A DNA stretch of 53,110 nt from Actinomycetota bacterium. GTDB lineage: Bacteria > Actinomycetota > Actinomycetes > Streptosporangiales > Streptosporangiaceae. The translations under genes were made by a program, and so were the position numbers. The stretch covers positions 1 to 53,110 of the forward strand of contig DAHVAN010000330.1 in NCBI GenBank assembly GCA_027314595.1, given 5' to 3'. The number at the start of each line of letters is the position of its first letter. Position 1 is the stretch's first letter. Under the pieces are notes generated by a model. It did no database searches. It had not been told where the DNA came from and saw nothing but the letters and a program-made list of their open reading frames with translations. Positions 25,490 through 33,935 of this stretch are shown here, in pieces.

Positions 25490-25747
25490 TTACTTCTGAA
25501 CGGCGGCGAATACCCGCGCGGCCACCTGTTGCGCTAGCAAAGGTCTGGAGGATCTCGTCGGTGGGAGTGTCAAGGATGTCCTGCGGATGACAGGTGAGGC
25601 CAGATGGTGGAAGTTCTTCTCCATCGTGAGCGCCGCGTCCTGGTCGTGCTCGACCGCGGCCGTTACCCGGTACCCCGCTGCCTCCACGCCCAGATCCAGT
25701 CCGCCGGCGCCAGAGAACAGGGAGATTGCCACCGGTCCGTCTGTCAT
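25490..25747 (-). pseudogene. Frameshifted N-terminal relic of a DNA (cytosine-5) methyltransferase
   Basis: ATG 25747 begins MTDGPVAISLFSGAGGLDLG, motif I of C5 methylases, then VTAAVEHDQDAALTMEKNF (motif II). After ...ASPVIR the family sequence jumps to another frame, where DILDTPTDEILQTFASATG continues it, so a 1-base loss lies near 25581. Nothing of the PCQ catalytic motif or the target-recognition domain remains, so the gene is dead. The methyltransferase at 24651-25463 follows directly. Indicates loss of an old restriction-modification or orphan methylase locus. Confidence 0.8.
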
Positions 25748-25775
25748 GGGGCAAGGATGTCATGACCCTATGACA
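25742..25775. promoter_or_regulatory. Triple TGTCAT operator-like cluster in divergent promoter
   Basis: TGTCAT occurs at 25742-25747 and 25758-25763, and its complement ATGACA at 25770-25775. The last two form a perfect dyad TGTCAT-N6-ATGACA. The first copy overlaps the start codon of the dead C5 methylase and the last overlaps ATG 25770 of the MFS frame. Fits binding by a dimeric regulator controlling both directions; the protein is unknown. Confidence 0.5.
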
Positions 25776-27104
25776 GAACGGCCGCGACGCACCGAAGCCG
25801 GGTGTGCGTCAGATTTGCAGGTGGTCAGGATCATCTTCGAGTTCCAGCACGTCAGACGGCGCTCGTCTGGTTGTACGGGTAACGACCAGACGAGCCACGG
25901 TGGCTGTGAGGTCTGGGTCTCATTTGCCAGTCACGAAGATGACGGATGGCCGCGCCCTGTACGGGCGCTCGTGCTGGCCCGTGCCGTCAATCAGCTCGGC
26001 GCCTTCGCGGTGTCGTTCCTGGCCGTCGCGCTCGTACACGTCTATGGCGCCTCGCTCGTCACCGCCGGGTGGGTGGTCGCGCTCTTCGGCCTTGCAACGG
26101 TGCCATCACGGCTGGCCGGCGGGCGGATGGCCAACCGCCTCGGGCGACGCCCGACGATCGTGCTCGGGCTCCTCGGCTGCAGCGTTTCACTGCTCGTCAT
26201 TGCCGTCTCGCCCGGTGTCGGCGGAGCGGCGGCGGGGGCCGCGCTGCTCGGCCTCGCCTTCGAGATCTACGAGCCGCCCAGCCAGGCGCTACTCGCCGAG
26301 ATGGTGGCGCCTGAGCGGCGTCCGCAGGCCTTCGGGTTGCTCGGTGCCGCGCTGGCCGCCGCTGGCGTAGGCGCGGGGATCATCGCGGTGCTGCTCGGCG
26401 GCGTCAGCCTGCGGTTGCTGTTCGTCGCCGACTCCGTCACCTGCGTGGCAGCGGCAGCGCTGATCCTGACGTGGGTGCATGAGCCATCCATCGCGCGGAG
26501 GGCCACGTCTGACGGCAGCCCGTGGCGGGATCGCCGCCTGCTGGTGATGCTCGGTATCGGCACAGGCATCGCCTTCGCCTGGAACCTCTCGGTCACCGCG
26601 CTTCCGCTGACGGTTGCCGCCCGCGGCCTTGGCCCTGCGGAAACGGGCTGGCTTCTCGCAGTAGCGGCTGCCGTGACGATCGCCGGCCAGCGCTTCCTCC
26701 AGGGCGCTGCGGCACGGCCGTTCTTCCTAATGGCGGCTGGGCTTGTCGTCGTCGCCACGGGATTCGCCGTTGTCGCGCTCGCTGACGTGATCCCGCTGCT
26801 CTGCCTAGGTGCCGCCACCGTGGCGCTGGGCCAGGTTTTCCTTCTCGGACCTCCGTACGCCGTCGTAGCCGGTCTCGCGGACGACCGCTCCCGCGCGGGG
26901 TACCTGGCAGCCTACGGCACTTGCTGGGGCATCGCCCAGACCCTCGGGCCGCTTGCCTCGACTCGCCTGCTGTCCATCGGGGTGTCCGCGGCCTGGCTCA
27001 CCGGCGCCGCCCTGTGCGTCCTGCTGGCCGCGCTCGTGCCGTTCGCGGGCAGGGCCGTGACAATGGCTGAGCGCCGCCCCGCCCGCGAGACCGTAACCGC
27101 CTGA
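25770..27104 (+). CDS. MFS transporter (start uncertain)
   Basis: From about base 25960 the protein is a normal major facilitator: RALVLARAVNQLGAF (helix 1), GGRMANRLGRRPTIVLG (loop 2-3 motif), then AFEIYEPPSQALLAEMV, about 12 helices in all, as in drug-efflux members. The first ~60 residues from ATG 25770 do not look like MFS sequence and contain the leader hairpins; the only later in-frame start is GTG 25971, which lacks a ribosome site. True start therefore uncertain: it could be 25970-ish or the gene may carry a start-site lesion. Divergent from the dead DNA methylase. Likely efflux; substrate unknown. Confidence 0.75.
   Translation: MTERPRRTEAGCASDLQVVRIIFEFQHVRRRSSGCTGNDQTSHGGCEVWVSFASHEDDGWPRPVRALVLARAVNQLGAFAVSFLAVALVHVYGASLVTAGWVVALFGLATVPSRLAGGRMANRLGRRPTIVLGLLGCSVSLLVIAVSPGVGGAAAGAALLGLAFEIYEPPSQALLAEMVAPERRPQAFGLLGAALAAAGVGAGIIAVLLGGVSLRLLFVADSVTCVAAAALILTWVHEPSIARRATSDGSPWRDRRLLVMLGIGTGIAFAWNLSVTALPLTVAARGLGPAETGWLLAVAAAVTIAGQRFLQGAAARPFFLMAAGLVVVATGFAVVALADVIPLLCLGAATVALGQVFLLGPPYAVVAGLADDRSRAGYLAAYGTCWGIAQTLGPLASTRLLSIGVSAAWLTGAALCVLLAALVPFAGRAVTMAERRPARETVTA
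25853..25895 (+). promoter_or_regulatory. Attenuator-like leader with mutually exclusive hairpins
   Basis: Segment 1 CAGACG (25853-25858) can pair with segment 2 CGTCTG (25864-25869). Segment 2, as GCTCGTCTGGT (25861-25871), can alternatively pair perfectly over 11 bp with segment 3 ACCAGACGAGC (25885-25895). The 1:2 and 2:3 hairpins exclude each other, the layout of ribosome-mediated attenuators in resistance-transporter leaders. A short frame from GTG 25804 (with a run of Ser codons) crosses segment 1. No U-tract follows, so control of translation is more likely than termination. Inferred from pairing only. Confidence 0.45.
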
Positions 27105-27208
27105 CCTGGAGCCAGGTGGTCACGAACTGACGCCGAGGGGACGCATCCCCCATCAGCGCCCTGACAGGACTGTCTCACGGCTGATGATAGTGGATACTTT
27201 TCCCTGTC

Positions 27209-27238
27209 AAGGGATTCGGTCGCTGCCGGGAATCCCTT
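27209..27238. terminator. Hairpin after the MFS gene
   Basis: AAGGGATTC pairs perfectly with GAATCCCTT around a 12-base loop, ~105 bases after the MFS stop. There is no U-tract, common for actinomycete terminators. An operator role for the SARP region is an alternative. Confidence 0.5.
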
Positions 27239-27413
27239 CATCGTCAGCGATTGACATGGAACGGGACGAATGGCGCCAGCGTAAGTTTCGGCGCGCGGCT
27301 TTGTCAGCAGCGGCGGTCTATGTGGTACAGCCCGCACCTCGCGCCGCCCGCTGAAAGTTTCATGCCGCAAGGGCTGGTGGCGGGCGCGGTCAATGCCCGG
27401 CCGGATGCGTATA

Positions 27414-27442
27414 TTGCCAGATCCGCATATTTATTTCATAAT
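27414..27442 (+). promoter_or_regulatory. Sigma70-type promoter of the SARP gene
   Basis: TTGCCA (27414-27419), 17-base spacer, CATAAT (27437-27442): each hexamer matches consensus at five of six positions with ideal spacing, inside a local AT-rich patch. The expected start site is near 27449, giving a leader of ~45 bases with GGAG eight bases before GTG 27496. AT-rich direct repeats around the -35 (GTATATTG, GCATATTT) could be regulator sites. Confidence 0.7.
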
Positions 27443-27495
27443 AGAATGTTAACGGCCGGATTCCGGGGTCCCGGGCTGGCATAGGAGCTGCTTGG

Positions 27496-30480
27496 GTGGA
27501 GATGCAGTTTCGCCTGATAGGCCCGGTTGAAATCGACTCCGCCGGCCAGGTGATCGAGGTCGGGTCACCTCAGCAGCGTCTGCTGGCCGCCGCGCTTGCG
27601 GTCGATGCCGGGCGGCTGGTGAGCGTGGAGGCGCTGATCGACCGGGTCTGGGATGACCCGCCGGCGGGTGCCCGCCGCACCCTGCACGTCTTGATCTCGA
27701 AGATGCGCAGGATGCTGGAACACGCGTCCCGCCGCGAGCCGGAAGACGTGACCGTGGTGCGCCGGTCCGGCGGGTACGTCCTTCAGCTCAGCCCGGACAG
27801 GGTGGATCTGCTGCGGTTCCGTCGCCTGGCCGACGACGCCCGCCAGGCCGACGGCGCGGCGAGGCTGACGTTGCTGCGCTCCGCTGTCGAGTTGTGGCAA
27901 GGCGAGCCGCTGTCGGGCCTGCAGGGAGACTGGGCTGGCCGTGCCCGGGCCGGGTGGCGGCAGGAGTACCTGGAGGCGGCGGTCGCATGGGCGCAGACCG
28001 AGCTGCGAACCGGCAGTCCAGCCGCCACGATCGGCACGCTGACGATGCTTGCCGAGGAGTGCCCGCTGGCCGAGTCCGTTTCGGCCGCGCTCATGCAGGC
28101 GCTGTGCGCGGTCTGCCGCCCGGCCGACGCGCTGGCCTTCTACGCACGTGCCCGCCAGCGGCTGGCCGATGAGCTGGGGATCGACCCAGGGGCCGAGCTG
28201 CAGGCTGCCTACCAGGCAGCCCTGCGTTACTCCAGCCGCCCGCCGGAGTCGATCGCGGCCGCTCCCGGGCCGCTCCCGGCCGGCTCCGCCTCGCCGCCCG
28301 ACGACCAGGCGGGGCAGCACATGGCGGGGCAGCACACGGCGGGCGTGCCGCGGCAACTGCCGACCGCGCCGCGGCTGTTCACCGGGCGTTCGGCCGAACT
28401 GGCCAGCCTCACCGCCGCGTTCGATGACAGCGGCGAATCGGCGCACTCCGCCCAGATCGCCGTCATTGGCGGGACCGCCGGGGCAGGCAAGACCTGGCTG
28501 GCGCTGCACTGGGCGCACCGGCATGCCGACCGCTTCCCCGACGGGCAGCTCTGGCTCAACCTGCGGGGCTTCGATCCCGGCGAGCCGCCGCTTGACACCG
28601 AGACGGCACTGCGCACCTTGCTTGGCGCACTGGGCGTGCCGCCAGCCTCGGTCCCCGCCACCGTGCCCGCGCAAACCGGGCTGTACCGAAGCGTGGCTGC
28701 CGGGAAGCGAATGCTGGTCGTGCTCGACAATGCCCGCGACACCAGTCAGGTAGCTCCCCTGCTGCCCGGCAGCCGCACCTGCCGGGTGCTCATCACCAGC
28801 CGCCACCAGCTTCCCGGCATCGTCACGGCCCATGGCGCCCTGACGCTGAACCTGGACGGGTTGAGCAGCCGCGAAGCGCGGGACCTGCTGGCCGGTCACC
28901 TCGGCGCGCCGCGGCTGGCAGCCGAGCCGGCCGCGACGGCCGAGCTGCTCACCTACTGCGCGGGGCTGCCGCTGGCCCTCAGCATCGTGGCCGCGCAGGC
29001 CAGGACGCACCCGCGATTCGCCCTTGCCGCCATCGCCGCCGGCCTCGCCGACGACGCGACGCGGCTGGACGGCCTGGACACCGGGGAGCCCGTCGCGAGC
29101 GTCCGGTCGGTCCTGTCCTGGTCCTACCACGCGCTGTCCGCGGAGGCAGCGGCCCTCTTCCGGCTGCTAGGCCTCGCGCCTGGGCCCGATGTCAGCCTTC
29201 CCGCCGCGGCATCCCTGAGCGCGACGACGACCGGGCAGGCACGGGCGGTGCTGCGGGAACTTGAACACGCTAACCTCCTCCTCCAGCACGAGCCGGGCCG
29301 TTACCGTATGCACGATCTTGTCGCGCTGTACGCCCTGGAGCAGGCCCGCCGCAGCCTGCCGGCGGCCGCTCAGGCCGGCGCGCTGAGGCGAGCGGTCGAC
29401 TACTACCTGCACACGGCTGTCGCGGGCGAACTGCTGCTGTCCACCCCGCGCCACATGGTCAGCCTCGATCCGCCCTCTCCTGGCTGCGTCCCCTGCCGCA
29501 TGCCAGATGGCGAGTCCGTGCTGGAGTGGTTCCGCGCCGAATACCTGTGCCTGCTGGCAGCTCAGCGGACGGCCGCGGCGCGCGGCTGGCACGATGCGGT
29601 CTGGCAGCTGGCCTGGGCCATGGAGACTTTCCACAGATTCCAGGGTGACCTGCACAACTGGGCGGCCGCCTGGCGCGCCGCGCTCGCCGCAGCCGACCAC
29701 CTCGGTGAGCCTTCGATCCAGGCCCTGGCCCGCCGCTGCCTTGGCCAGGCCTGCAGCTACACCGGCCAGTCCGCCGAGGCCCTGACTCATCTGAGCCTCG
29801 CGCTGCGCCTGGCCGAGGACGCGGGCGACGCGATGAGCCAAGCGCACGTCCACCGTTTCTTCGCCCGGGCCTGGGAGGTGCAAGGTAACTGGCACCGGGC
29901 GCTCAGCCACGCCAGGCACTCCCTGCGCCTGTTCGGGACGCTCGGCTGCCCCCAATGGGAGGCCGACGCGCTCGCCGTCACCGGCTGGTACCACGCCCAT
30001 CTCGGCCAGCACGCCCACGCGCGCACCGCACTGCGCAAGGCTCTTGACCTTTTCCGGAACCAGGACGACCGCCACGGCCAGGCCAACGCCGAAGACAGCC
30101 TCGGCTACATCGCACTGAACACCGGTGAGTACCCCCAGGCCGTCCATCACTACGCCGAGGCGCTCGGCCTGTGGCGCGGCCTCGGCCACAGTCACGGTGA
30201 GGCCGACGCGCTCGCCGGGCTCGCCGCCGCCTACGCGGCCCTGGGCGACAGGCAGAACGCCGCCCGCACCTGCCGCCATGCCCTGGCGCTCTTTCGCGAG
30301 CAGCGCCGCCCGGCCGAGGCCGCCCGGCTCCAGCGAGACCTGCTCGATCGCGCCGGACACGTGACCGTGCTGCCGGACGCTGCCGAAGGCCGGAGCGAAT
30401 TCGGGGGCGGCAGGCCGCGGCACCTGGCTGGCCTTCCGGCGGCGGAGGCGGCCAGCGGAACCCCGGCGTCCGGCCGTTAA
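27496..30480 (+). CDS. SARP-family activator with NB-ARC ATPase and TPR domains (AfsR-like)
   Basis: 994 residues, large SARP. Order: winged-helix DNA-binding domain (1-100; QFRLIGPVEIDSAGQVIEVG, then RRTLHVLISKMRRML), bacterial activator domain (~105-250; GEPLSGLQGDWAG to ADELGIDPGAELQA), Pro/Gln linker, NB-ARC ATPase (P-loop GGTAGAGKTWLA near 325-335, Walker B RMLVVLDNARD, GLPLALS), winged region, then TPRs from ~690 (GQACSYTGQSAEALTHLSLAL, repeated to the end). Regulators of this type activate antibiotic clusters or global secondary metabolism. GTG 27496 has GGAG eight bases upstream; ATG 27502 is alternative. It precedes the StrR-like gene and dioxygenases in the same direction, so it probably controls them. 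Confidence 0.93.
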   Translation: MEMQFRLIGPVEIDSAGQVIEVGSPQQRLLAAALAVDAGRLVSVEALIDRVWDDPPAGARRTLHVLISKMRRMLEHASRREPEDVTVVRRSGGYVLQLSPDRVDLLRFRRLADDARQADGAARLTLLRSAVELWQGEPLSGLQGDWAGRARAGWRQEYLEAAVAWAQTELRTGSPAATIGTLTMLAEECPLAESVSAALMQALCAVCRPADALAFYARARQRLADELGIDPGAELQAAYQAALRYSSRPPESIAAAPGPLPAGSASPPDDQAGQHMAGQHTAGVPRQLPTAPRLFTGRSAELASLTAAFDDSGESAHSAQIAVIGGTAGAGKTWLALHWAHRHADRFPDGQLWLNLRGFDPGEPPLDTETALRTLLGALGVPPASVPATVPAQTGLYRSVAAGKRMLVVLDNARDTSQVAPLLPGSRTCRVLITSRHQLPGIVTAHGALTLNLDGLSSREARDLLAGHLGAPRLAAEPAATAELLTYCAGLPLALSIVAAQARTHPRFALAAIAAGLADDATRLDGLDTGEPVASVRSVLSWSYHALSAEAAALFRLLGLAPGPDVSLPAAASLSATTTGQARAVLRELEHANLLLQHEPGRYRMHDLVALYALEQARRSLPAAAQAGALRRAVDYYLHTAVAGELLLSTPRHMVSLDPPSPGCVPCRMPDGESVLEWFRAEYLCLLAAQRTAAARGWHDAVWQLAWAMETFHRFQGDLHNWAAAWRAALAAADHLGEPSIQALARRCLGQACSYTGQSAEALTHLSLALRLAEDAGDAMSQAHVHRFFARAWEVQGNWHRALSHARHSLRLFGTLGCPQWEADALAVTGWYHAHLGQHAHARTALRKALDLFRNQDDRHGQANAEDSLGYIALNTGEYPQAVHHYAEALGLWRGLGHSHGEADALAGLAAAYAALGDRQNAARTCRHALALFREQRRPAEAARLQRDLLDRAGHVTVLPDAAEGRSEFGGGRPRHLAGLPAAEAASGTPASGR

Positions 30481-30662
30481 CAATCCATTAGGAGGTCAAC
30501 ATACGCCTCCGGCTGACACTGACCTAGGCGGTCGCGCACGTGCCGGCGCCCGCCGAAAGGAAAGCGGGTTCCGGCCAAGGCCGCGTCGCGGCCCTGCATG
30601 AGAGCTGCTATTGCTCGCAATGCCGTGGGGGAGCCCGCGCGTCCGTCCAAGGCGAGGTATCC

Positions 30663-31667
30663 GTGAATGGAGTCAGGGAATACGCCGGCGCGCCGCTGGC
30701 CGCGGGCAGTGCTGACCAGCCATCGGCGATCCTGCCGCTGTCTTGTCTGGTGACAGGGCATTCGCCGCGCCGTTTCGGGGAAAATAGCGGCCATGCCCGG
30801 ATGCTGGCCGGATTGGGGGACGTCCTGCCTCCGATTATCGTGCACCGGCCCACTATGCGGGTGATCGACGGGATGCACCGGCTGCGCGCGGCCCAGCTGC
30901 GCGGTGCGGAGCAGATCGAGGTCCAGTTCTTCGACGGCGACGAGGCCAGCGCGTTCGTGCTCGCGGTGCAGCTGAACGTCACGCACGGGCTGCCCTTGTC
31001 GCTCGCGGACCGCAAGGCCGCCGCCGACCGCATCATCGGCCTGTATCCCCGCTGGTCGGACCGGGTCATCGCGTCGGTGACCGGCCTGTCAGGGCCGACG
31101 GTGGCGGCCCGGCGCAGGCGTCTAACCGCAAACAATTTGCAGCCGGACACCAGGATCGGGATGGACGGCCGGGTCCGCCCCGTCGACCCCGCCCGGCGCA
31201 GGCTGGCGGCCACGCGGGTGCTGGCCGACAACCCGGGCGCCTCCCTGCGCGAGGTGGCACGGCAGGCCGGGCTGTCACCGGAAACCATACGCAAGCTCCG
31301 GGCCCAGCCGGCCCCCGTCAACGGCACGGCAGGCACGGCCCGAGCAGCAGGCACGGCAGGCCGCCGGCCGTCGGCGGCGACGCGGCGCGCCCGCGCCGGC
31401 GAGCCGGCGCAGGCCGGGAACATCGCGCTGCAAGCACTGCGAGCCGACCCCGCGTTCCGCTCCAGGGAGAGCGGTCGCGCGCTGCTGCGGCTGCTCACCG
31501 AATCCCGGGTCTTTCATGTCGGCGGCAGGGAATTCATCGAGAAGTCTCCCGTCCACTGCCTTGGCAGGCTCGTCGAGGCGGCCCGCGCGTGCGCCCGGGA
31601 TTGGGAGGCCTTCGCGGCCGCGGTCGAGCACAGGCGCGCGCTGCCGGAAAGTGGCGGGTTGGTGTAG
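30663..31667 (+). CDS. StrR-type (ParB-like) pathway-specific regulator
   Basis: 334 residues. N-terminal ParB/Srx-like domain: LPLSCLVTGHSPRR, LPPIIVHRPTMRVIDGMHRL, then the StrR-family block FVLAVQLNVTHGLPLSLADR and WSDRVIASVTGLSGPTVAAR, a helix-turn-helix. A second HTH follows (SLREVARQAGLSPETIRKLR). Proteins of this group (StrR, NovG, Bbr, Tei15*) directly activate antibiotic clusters. An Ala/Gly/Arg linker and a conserved-looking C-terminal helical part complete it. GTG 30663 is preceded by GCGAGGT; frames upstream are not family-like. It lies between the SARP and the HmaS-like gene on the same strand. I did not find a perfect StrR-type dyad (GTTCGACT-type) nearby. Confidence 0.85.
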   Translation: MNGVREYAGAPLAAGSADQPSAILPLSCLVTGHSPRRFGENSGHARMLAGLGDVLPPIIVHRPTMRVIDGMHRLRAAQLRGAEQIEVQFFDGDEASAFVLAVQLNVTHGLPLSLADRKAAADRIIGLYPRWSDRVIASVTGLSGPTVAARRRRLTANNLQPDTRIGMDGRVRPVDPARRRLAATRVLADNPGASLREVARQAGLSPETIRKLRAQPAPVNGTAGTARAAGTAGRRPSAATRRARAGEPAQAGNIALQALRADPAFRSRESGRALLRLLTESRVFHVGGREFIEKSPVHCLGRLVEAARACARDWEAFAAAVEHRRALPESGGLV

Positions 31668-31855
31668 GTTGCCGTCAGATACGTGAAACACGGTCCGTTA
31701 TGAAATGAGAGATCTTTATTCAGAACGAGCGGTGGTTCCCGTAGCGGCTGGACCGCTTGCGAATCCGCGGTCGGACCCGGCGAATGCGGCAAGCATTCAT
31801 AAAACCTTCCGACGTGCGGGAAATCGTTCGCCTGGACGATTACTGGAGTTATCTG

Positions 31856-32869
31856 ATGAGTGTCAAGGACATCGATCACGTCGAGTGGTACGTCGAAGAC
31901 CTGGAAAAGTCCGTGACGGCGCTGCGCCGTGATTACGGCTTCCACGTCGCGGGCCCCGGCCCGGACCGCGGCGGCGACTGCCGGTCGATGCTGCTGCGCC
32001 ACGGGCAGATCACGCTGCTGCTGACGGCAGCGGTCGCCGCGGGCCATCCCGCCGCGGAATTCGTGCGCAGGCACGGCGATGGCGTGGCCGCGATCGCGTT
32101 CGGCACCGACGATGTCCGCGCGGCATTCGAGATGGCAGTCGCGGGGGGCGCGGAACCCATCGCCGCGCCCGCTTCAGGCACGGCGCTCGTCTCCGGCTTC
32201 GGTGACGTCGCCCACCGGCTTGTCGAGCGGGCCGGCCCGGTGCCGGGCCGCGCTGACCGACCGGGAGGGCTGTTCACGGTCCTCGATCACGTGGCGGTCT
32301 GCCTGCCTGCCGGCCAGCTCGACGCGACGGTCCGGTTCTACGGCGACGCGTTCGGTCTCCGGCAGGTCTTCGACGAGCGGATCGAGGTCGGCGGCCAGGC
32401 CATGCTCTCCACGGTGGTGCAAGACCAGACCGGGACCGTGACGTTCACGCTCATCGAGCCCGATCCCGCCCTCCAGCGCGGCCAGATCGACGACTTCCTC
32501 GACGCGCACGGCGGCGCGGGGGTGCAGCACCTGGCGTTCCGGACCGACGACATCGCGGGATCGATCCGGGCGCTCGCGGATCGTGGCGTCGGGTTCCTGA
32601 CCGCGCCGCCCGGCTACTACCGCACGCTCCTGACGCGCCTGGGCGCGATCGACAAGCCGGTCGGCGAGCTTGAGGAGCTGCACGTGCTCGCGGACCGCGA
32701 CCGATGGGGCGAGCTGTTCCAGATCTTCACCCGCTCCGCCCACAAGCGCCGCACCTTCTTCCTCGAGCTCATCGAGAGACAGGGCGCCCGCACCTTCGGC
32801 AGCGCGAACATCAGGGCGCTGTATGAGGCACTCGGCGGGGAGCACGCCCCGATGACGCTGCCGGCCTGA
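31856..32869 (+). CDS. 4-Hydroxymandelate synthase-like / 4-hydroxyphenylpyruvate dioxygenase-family enzyme
   Basis: 337 residues, a two-domain vicinal-oxygen-chelate Fe(II) dioxygenase. Metal ligands visible: His145 (LDHVAVCL), His225 (GVQHLAF), Glu304 (FFLELIERQG). The family has two activities on 4-hydroxyphenylpyruvate: homogentisate formation (HPPD) and 4-hydroxymandelate formation (HmaS). Here the segment AMLSTVVQ...TFTLIEPD has T and I where HPPDs have P and N (FPINEP), and the end RQGARTFGSANIRALYEA closely follows HmaS enzymes of glycopeptide pathways. HmaS is therefore favoured. ATG 31856 has GGAG seven bases upstream. The PhyH-like gene follows 30 bases later. No hydroxymandelate oxidase or HpgT aminotransferase is in the window. 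Confidence 0.78.
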   Translation: MSVKDIDHVEWYVEDLEKSVTALRRDYGFHVAGPGPDRGGDCRSMLLRHGQITLLLTAAVAAGHPAAEFVRRHGDGVAAIAFGTDDVRAAFEMAVAGGAEPIAAPASGTALVSGFGDVAHRLVERAGPVPGRADRPGGLFTVLDHVAVCLPAGQLDATVRFYGDAFGLRQVFDERIEVGGQAMLSTVVQDQTGTVTFTLIEPDPALQRGQIDDFLDAHGGAGVQHLAFRTDDIAGSIRALADRGVGFLTAPPGYYRTLLTRLGAIDKPVGELEELHVLADRDRWGELFQIFTRSAHKRRTFFLELIERQGARTFGSANIRALYEALGGEHAPMTLPA

Positions 32870-32899
32870 CCGCGGACAACTGACCGGAGGGTGAGGGGC

Positions 32900-33808
32900 A
32901 TGATGCCAGACACAGGCGAGTTCACGCTCACCGACGCGGAGCGGGATCTGCTGCCGTCGGCTGCCGATGTCAGCCACTACGCGGCGCATGGCTGGTACCT
33001 GTCGGGGAAGCTGCTCGACGACGACGAAACCGGCGCGCTGCTCGCGGCGAGCGAGCGCTTCTACGCGGGCGAGCGGGATCGCGTCCTGCCGGTCAGGCCG
33101 CCGAACCTGGCGTACTGGGAGCCGGGCGACGGCCCGGTGCAGCGGCACAACGACTACATTCATTACGAATCAGCCGAAATCGCGAGGATCCTGCGCAAGC
33201 CGGTGATCGGCGCGGTCGCCGCGCGGCTGGCCCGGGCCAGCGAGATCAGGGTGTTCCAGGCCACGCTGATCTACAAGCCGCCGGCCAGCGGGGAGATCAC
33301 CAACCTGGTGCCCTGGCACGCCGACCGCCACTACTGGCAGACCTGCACCTCCGAACGGATGCTCACCGCCTTCATCCCGTTCCACGACTGCGGCGTGGAG
33401 ATGGGCACGATCACCATGGCGGACGGCAGCAACCAGTGGCCCGACATCGCCGCCGACGACTCGACGCGGCACTTCGCCCAGCGTGACCGCGATGAGCTCG
33501 ACGCCATCGTGCAGGAGACGGCGCGGCGCAGCGGCGCCCAGGTGACCGCCGTCCCGATGGTGATCCCGAAGGGACACATGAGCTTCCACAGCTGCCTCGT
33601 CTACCACGGCAGCGGCCACAACGTCAGCGGCAGGCCGCGGCGCGCCATCTCCCTTCACCTGCAGGACGGGGAGAACCGGTGGCGGCCGTTCCGCCGGCCC
33701 GATGGCAGCCAGGTCGTCTACAACCACGACGTCGTGGTGCGCAGGACCCCCGAGGGGACGCCGGACTACGGCGACCCGGAGTACTGCCCCGTCCTGTGGC
33801 GCGGCTGA
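32900..33808 (+). CDS. PhyH-like Fe(II)/2-oxoglutarate dioxygenase
   Basis: 302 residues, phytanoyl-CoA dioxygenase superfamily. The metal facial triad is visible: HxD in VPWHADRHYW (His140, Asp142) and the distal His in VYHGSGHN (~His236), followed by RRAIS with the 2-oxoglutarate-binding Arg. FIPFHDCGVEMGTI and MADGSNQWPD are typical of the group. Probably hydroxylates or otherwise oxidises a small molecule. It is 30 bases after the HmaS-like gene on the same strand and is presumably co-transcribed, so its substrate may derive from 4-hydroxymandelate or from the final product. ATG 32900 or 32903 is chosen (GGAGG and GAGGGG upstream); GTG 32891 sits too close to its ribosome site. Confidence 0.85.
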   Translation: MMPDTGEFTLTDAERDLLPSAADVSHYAAHGWYLSGKLLDDDETGALLAASERFYAGERDRVLPVRPPNLAYWEPGDGPVQRHNDYIHYESAEIARILRKPVIGAVAARLARASEIRVFQATLIYKPPASGEITNLVPWHADRHYWQTCTSERMLTAFIPFHDCGVEMGTITMADGSNQWPDIAADDSTRHFAQRDRDELDAIVQETARRSGAQVTAVPMVIPKGHMSFHSCLVYHGSGHNVSGRPRRAISLHLQDGENRWRPFRRPDGSQVVYNHDVVVRRTPEGTPDYGDPEYCPVLWRG

Positions 33809-33935
33809 GGGCCGCCGCGCACTCGCCGGCCGTCTCCCCTTCCGGCACGCCGGCGGATCCCCACGCGCCGGGCAACGGCGGCCCCGTCGGCTGCCGGAAG
33901 TCAACGGGCGCCTGACGCCCGTGCCGCCGCGGCTG

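Larger units (their letters stand above)
27105..27495. other. Intergenic region before the SARP gene
   Basis: 391 bp without a gene. It holds a 9-bp perfect hairpin (27209-27238), an AT-rich stretch from ~27405 to 27460 containing the SARP promoter, and an isolated TTGACA at 27251 that lacks a -10 partner. A short frame at 27251-27484 has no family features and is not called. Confidence 0.7.

Noticed and set aside
27251-27256. TTGACA as a promoter for the SARP gene
   Set aside because: No -10-like hexamer at 16-18 bp; the TTGCCA/CATAAT pair at 27414 is far better.
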